Source of the DNA: Paucihalobacter ruber
GTDB taxonomy: Bacteria > Bacteroidota > Bacteroidia > Flavobacteriales > Flavobacteriaceae
Reading direction: 5' to 3'
Assembly (NCBI RefSeq): GCF_006494535.1
Contig: NZ_VHIQ01000001.1
Coordinates: 560,736 to 624,735, forward strand
Length of the DNA stretch: 64,000 nucleotides
Shown: piece after piece, positions 62,031 through 64,000 of the stretch
Numbering within the stretch: the stretch's first letter is position 1
Layout of the letters: every line of letters starts with the position of its first letter
Position numbers and translations under genes: made by a program
The notes under the pieces: model-generated
Told to the model about the DNA's origin: nothing
Seen by the model: the letters and a program-made list of their open reading frames with translations, nothing else
The model's database searches: none

Positions 62031-62951
62031 CTATTTCAAAAACCGAATATTTCGTTTCAATCCCTCAAACTTGGTTCGTTTAACAGCCGAATATTTAAAC
62101 ACCTTTTTAAAAGTTTCTTCTGTGATGTCTTCCCAGTCTTGTTTTGTCATGGATAACAAATCGGGATGTGGATTAAAAAGTGGCTCGCTGTGAGGCTTTG
62201 AAAAACGATTCCAAGGGCAAACATCTTGGCATATGTCGCAGCCAAACATCCAGTCGTCAAACTGACCTTTAAAATCAGTTGGAATGTTTTCTTTAAGTTC
62301 GATGGTAAAATACGAAATACACTTGCTGCCATCTACTACATAAGGCTCGGTTATGGCTTGCGTTGGACAGGCATCAATACATTTGGTGCAGGTACCACAG
62401 TGATCGGTTGTTGGGGTGTCGTAATCCAGTTCTAAATCGATAATGAGTTCTGCAATAAAGTAGAATGACCCGACTTGCTGTGTCAATAAATTACTGTGTT
62501 TACCAATCCAGCCCAAACCTGATTTTGCCGCCCATGCTTTATCTAAAACCGGCGCAGAATCAACAAAGGCACGGCCATGTACTTCGCCAATTTCTTGTTG
62601 AATAAATTGAAGCAATGATTTTAGTTTATCTTTAATTACAAAGTGATAATCTGTTCCATAGGCGTATTTAGAAATTTTATAAGTGCTGTCTATTTGATTT
62701 TCATTCGGAAAATAATTCAACAAAAGAGAAACAATAGATTTTGCACCATCTACCAATTTTGTTGGGTCAAGTCGCTTATCAAAATGATTTTCCATGTATT
62801 GCATGGTGTCATGCATATTGTTGTTAAGCCATTTTTCTAAACGTGGTGCTTCTACCTCCAGAAAACCAGCTTCACTAATGCCACATGACAAAAAACCGAG
62901 GCGTTTGGCTTCGGTTTTGATGAGTTTGGTATGTGTACTTTTTGCGTTCAT
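62031..62951 (-). CDS. queG: epoxyqueuosine reductase QueG
   Basis: QueG reduces epoxyqueuosine to queuosine in tRNA, the last step of that pathway, using cobalamin and two 4Fe-4S clusters. The 306 residues include both cluster motifs: [16 protein letters not shown] and [11 protein letters not shown] (eight Cys in all), and the family segment [18 protein letters not shown] chose the ATG at 62949-62951 over a TTG start 12 bases earlier, which would overlap the ruvB stop. It follows ruvB by eight bases. Confidence 0.95.
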   Translation of the reverse strand: MNAKSTHTKLIKTEAKRLGFLSCGISEAGFLEVEAPRLEKWLNNNMHDTMQYMENHFDKRLDPTKLVDGAKSIVSLLLNYFPNENQIDSTYKISKYAYGTDYHFVIKDKLKSLLQFIQQEIGEVHGRAFVDSAPVLDKAWAAKSGLGWIGKHSNLLTQQVGSFYFIAELIIDLELDYDTPTTDHCGTCTKCIDACPTQAITEPYVVDGSKCISYFTIELKENIPTDFKGQFDDWMFGCDICQDVCPWNRFSKPHSEPLFNPHPDLLSMTKQDWEDITEETFKKVFKYSAVKRTKFEGLKRNIRFLK

Positions 62952-62959
62952 TAAGCTTA

Positions 62960-63982
62960 TCAAAACAAGCCACCTTGAATATTTCCTTTTATTTTACCCA
63001 GGTGTTTATAGGCTAACTCGGTTACTTCGCGCCCGCGAGGCGTGCGCATTATAAAACCTTGTTGAATAAGAAACGGCTCGTATACTTCTTCAATGGTTTC
63101 GGCATTTTCGCTTACGGCTGTTGCCAAAGTTGTAAGCCCCACGGGGCCACCTTTAAATTTATCGATGATGGTGGTGAGTATTTTGTTGTCCATATCATCT
63201 AAACCAAAAGTATCCACATTTAGCGCTTTTAAGGCGTATTGTGCAATTTTAATGTCTATTTGTCCGGTACCTTTAATTTGAGCAAAGTCTCTAACTCTTC
63301 TTAATAGGGCATTAGCGATTCTTGGCGTACCACGACTTCTACCGGCAATTTCAATGGCGGCCTCAACGGCAATCGGCACGTTTAAAATGGAGGCACTGCG
63401 CTGAATGATATCGCTCAATAACTCTGTGTTGTAATACTGCAATCTGCTGCTAATACCAAATCTGGCGCGCATTGGTGAGGTTAACAAACCGGAGCGTGTT
63501 GTAGCGCCAATAAGGGTAAATGGATTGAGGTTTATTTGTACGGTTCGAGCATTTGGACCCGATTCTATCATAATATCAATTTTGTAATCTTCCATGGCAG
63601 AATACAAATATTCTTCAATTACGGGGCTAAGCCTGTGAATTTCGTCAATAAACAACACATCTCTTTCGTCTAGGTTGGTGAGCAATCCTGCCAGATCTCC
63701 AGGTTTATCTAAAACCGGTCCTGAGGTAATCTTGATGCCTACATTTAATTCATTGGCTAAAATATGTGCTAAAGTAGTTTTCCCTAAACCCGGCGGCCCG
63801 TGCAATAAGGTGTGATCTAAGGCTTCGCCTCTTAAATTAGCTGCTTTGACAAAAATTTGTAAGTTATCCAAAACCTGTTCTTGACCCGCAAAATCATCGA
63901 AGGTAAGCGGCCTCAATTTTTTTTCTACGTCGAGTTCTTCAGGTGTAAAATTACTTCCGGTAGGATCTAGGTTTTGGTTCAT
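62960..63982 (-). CDS. ruvB: Holliday junction helicase subunit RuvB
   Basis: RuvB is the AAA+ motor that drives branch migration with RuvA. The 340-residue protein has Walker [10 protein letters not shown], Walker B FIDEIH, sensor 1 in GATTRSG and the arginine finger region in MRARFGI, followed by the winged-helix domain. I start at the ATG at 63980-63982 (MNQNLDPT), which fits the usual RuvB start; a GTG three codons earlier is possible. The gene lies near the right edge but is complete. Confidence 0.97.
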   Translation of the reverse strand: MNQNLDPTGSNFTPEELDVEKKLRPLTFDDFAGQEQVLDNLQIFVKAANLRGEALDHTLLHGPPGLGKTTLAHILANELNVGIKITSGPVLDKPGDLAGLLTNLDERDVLFIDEIHRLSPVIEEYLYSAMEDYKIDIMIESGPNARTVQINLNPFTLIGATTRSGLLTSPMRARFGISSRLQYYNTELLSDIIQRSASILNVPIAVEAAIEIAGRSRGTPRIANALLRRVRDFAQIKGTGQIDIKIAQYALKALNVDTFGLDDMDNKILTTIIDKFKGGPVGLTTLATAVSENAETIEEVYEPFLIQQGFIMRTPRGREVTELAYKHLGKIKGNIQGGLF

Positions 63983-64000
63983 TGAGCTCACAGATTTAAT

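Overview
The window is chromosomal core sequence from a member of the Bacteroidota, most likely the family Flavobacteriaceae. The evidence is the AT-rich coding style, the SprA/PorG/PorP-SprF/RemB set (type IX secretion and gliding), the FolK-nucleoside kinase fusion, the split cytochrome oxidase cluster without subunits I and II, and repeated matches to the Bacteroidota promoter (TTTG or TTG, about 16-21 bases, then TAnnTTTG). I see no rRNA, insertion sequence, prophage, integrase or CRISPR array. About 58 protein genes and two tRNA genes fill the window, and only one gap exceeds 400 bases.

Layout. 0-8 kb: phosphate acetyltransferase (cut by the left edge), a small membrane protein, a tRNA-Gly/tRNA-Leu unit with its own promoter and terminator, mutS, a SpoU-type RNA methyltransferase, the FolK-deoxynucleoside kinase fusion and a queuosine-precursor transporter. 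8-15 kb: an AsmA-like envelope protein, a group-1-type sigma factor followed 9 bases later by a bS21 gene, a DUF2797 protein and a GH3-family enzyme. 15-20 kb: clpX-clpP and tig, a small holin-fold membrane protein, an alpha/beta hydrolase and pdxJ. 20-29 kb, forward: a CBS protein, nadK, then porG-uppS-bamA-skp-skp, a terminator, murI and a small conserved protein. This block links undecaprenyl phosphate synthesis, outer-membrane protein insertion and type IX secretion. 29-34 kb: a gamma-carbonic-anhydrase-like protein, a PorP/SprF protein, an Nfu-type iron-sulfur protein, a secreted unknown and an MscS channel.

34-42 kb, reverse: one MacAB-TolC-like exporter operon (ATPase, two permeases, adaptor, TolC, second adaptor) ending in tsaB. 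42-47 kb, reverse: cyoE, two subunit III proteins and subunit IV of a cytochrome oxidase, then SCO, an SCO-like protein without cysteines, DUF420 and a small Cys-X-X-Cys membrane protein; together these look like respiratory oxidase assembly. 47-60 kb, reverse: ruvA-sprA, gcvH-vanZ, two tonB genes and a RemB-like outer-membrane protein, a known gliding and type IX secretion neighbourhood. 60-64 kb: NADP-type malic enzyme with a phosphotransacetylase-like domain, queG and ruvB.

Most of this is well-known biology. The best candidates for something new are: (a) the adjacent sigma factor and bS21 genes, both of which look diverged from the housekeeping flavobacterial proteins as I remember them, so they could be a paired alternative polymerase/ribosome module; (b) a TonB C-terminal-like domain placed at the front of the RemB-like barrel, next to two TonB genes carrying the same domain; (c) the doubled exporter with two unlike adaptors and two unlike permeases; (d) DUF2797 read as a zinc ribbon plus GIY-YIG-like fold. 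All were made by eye, without database searches.
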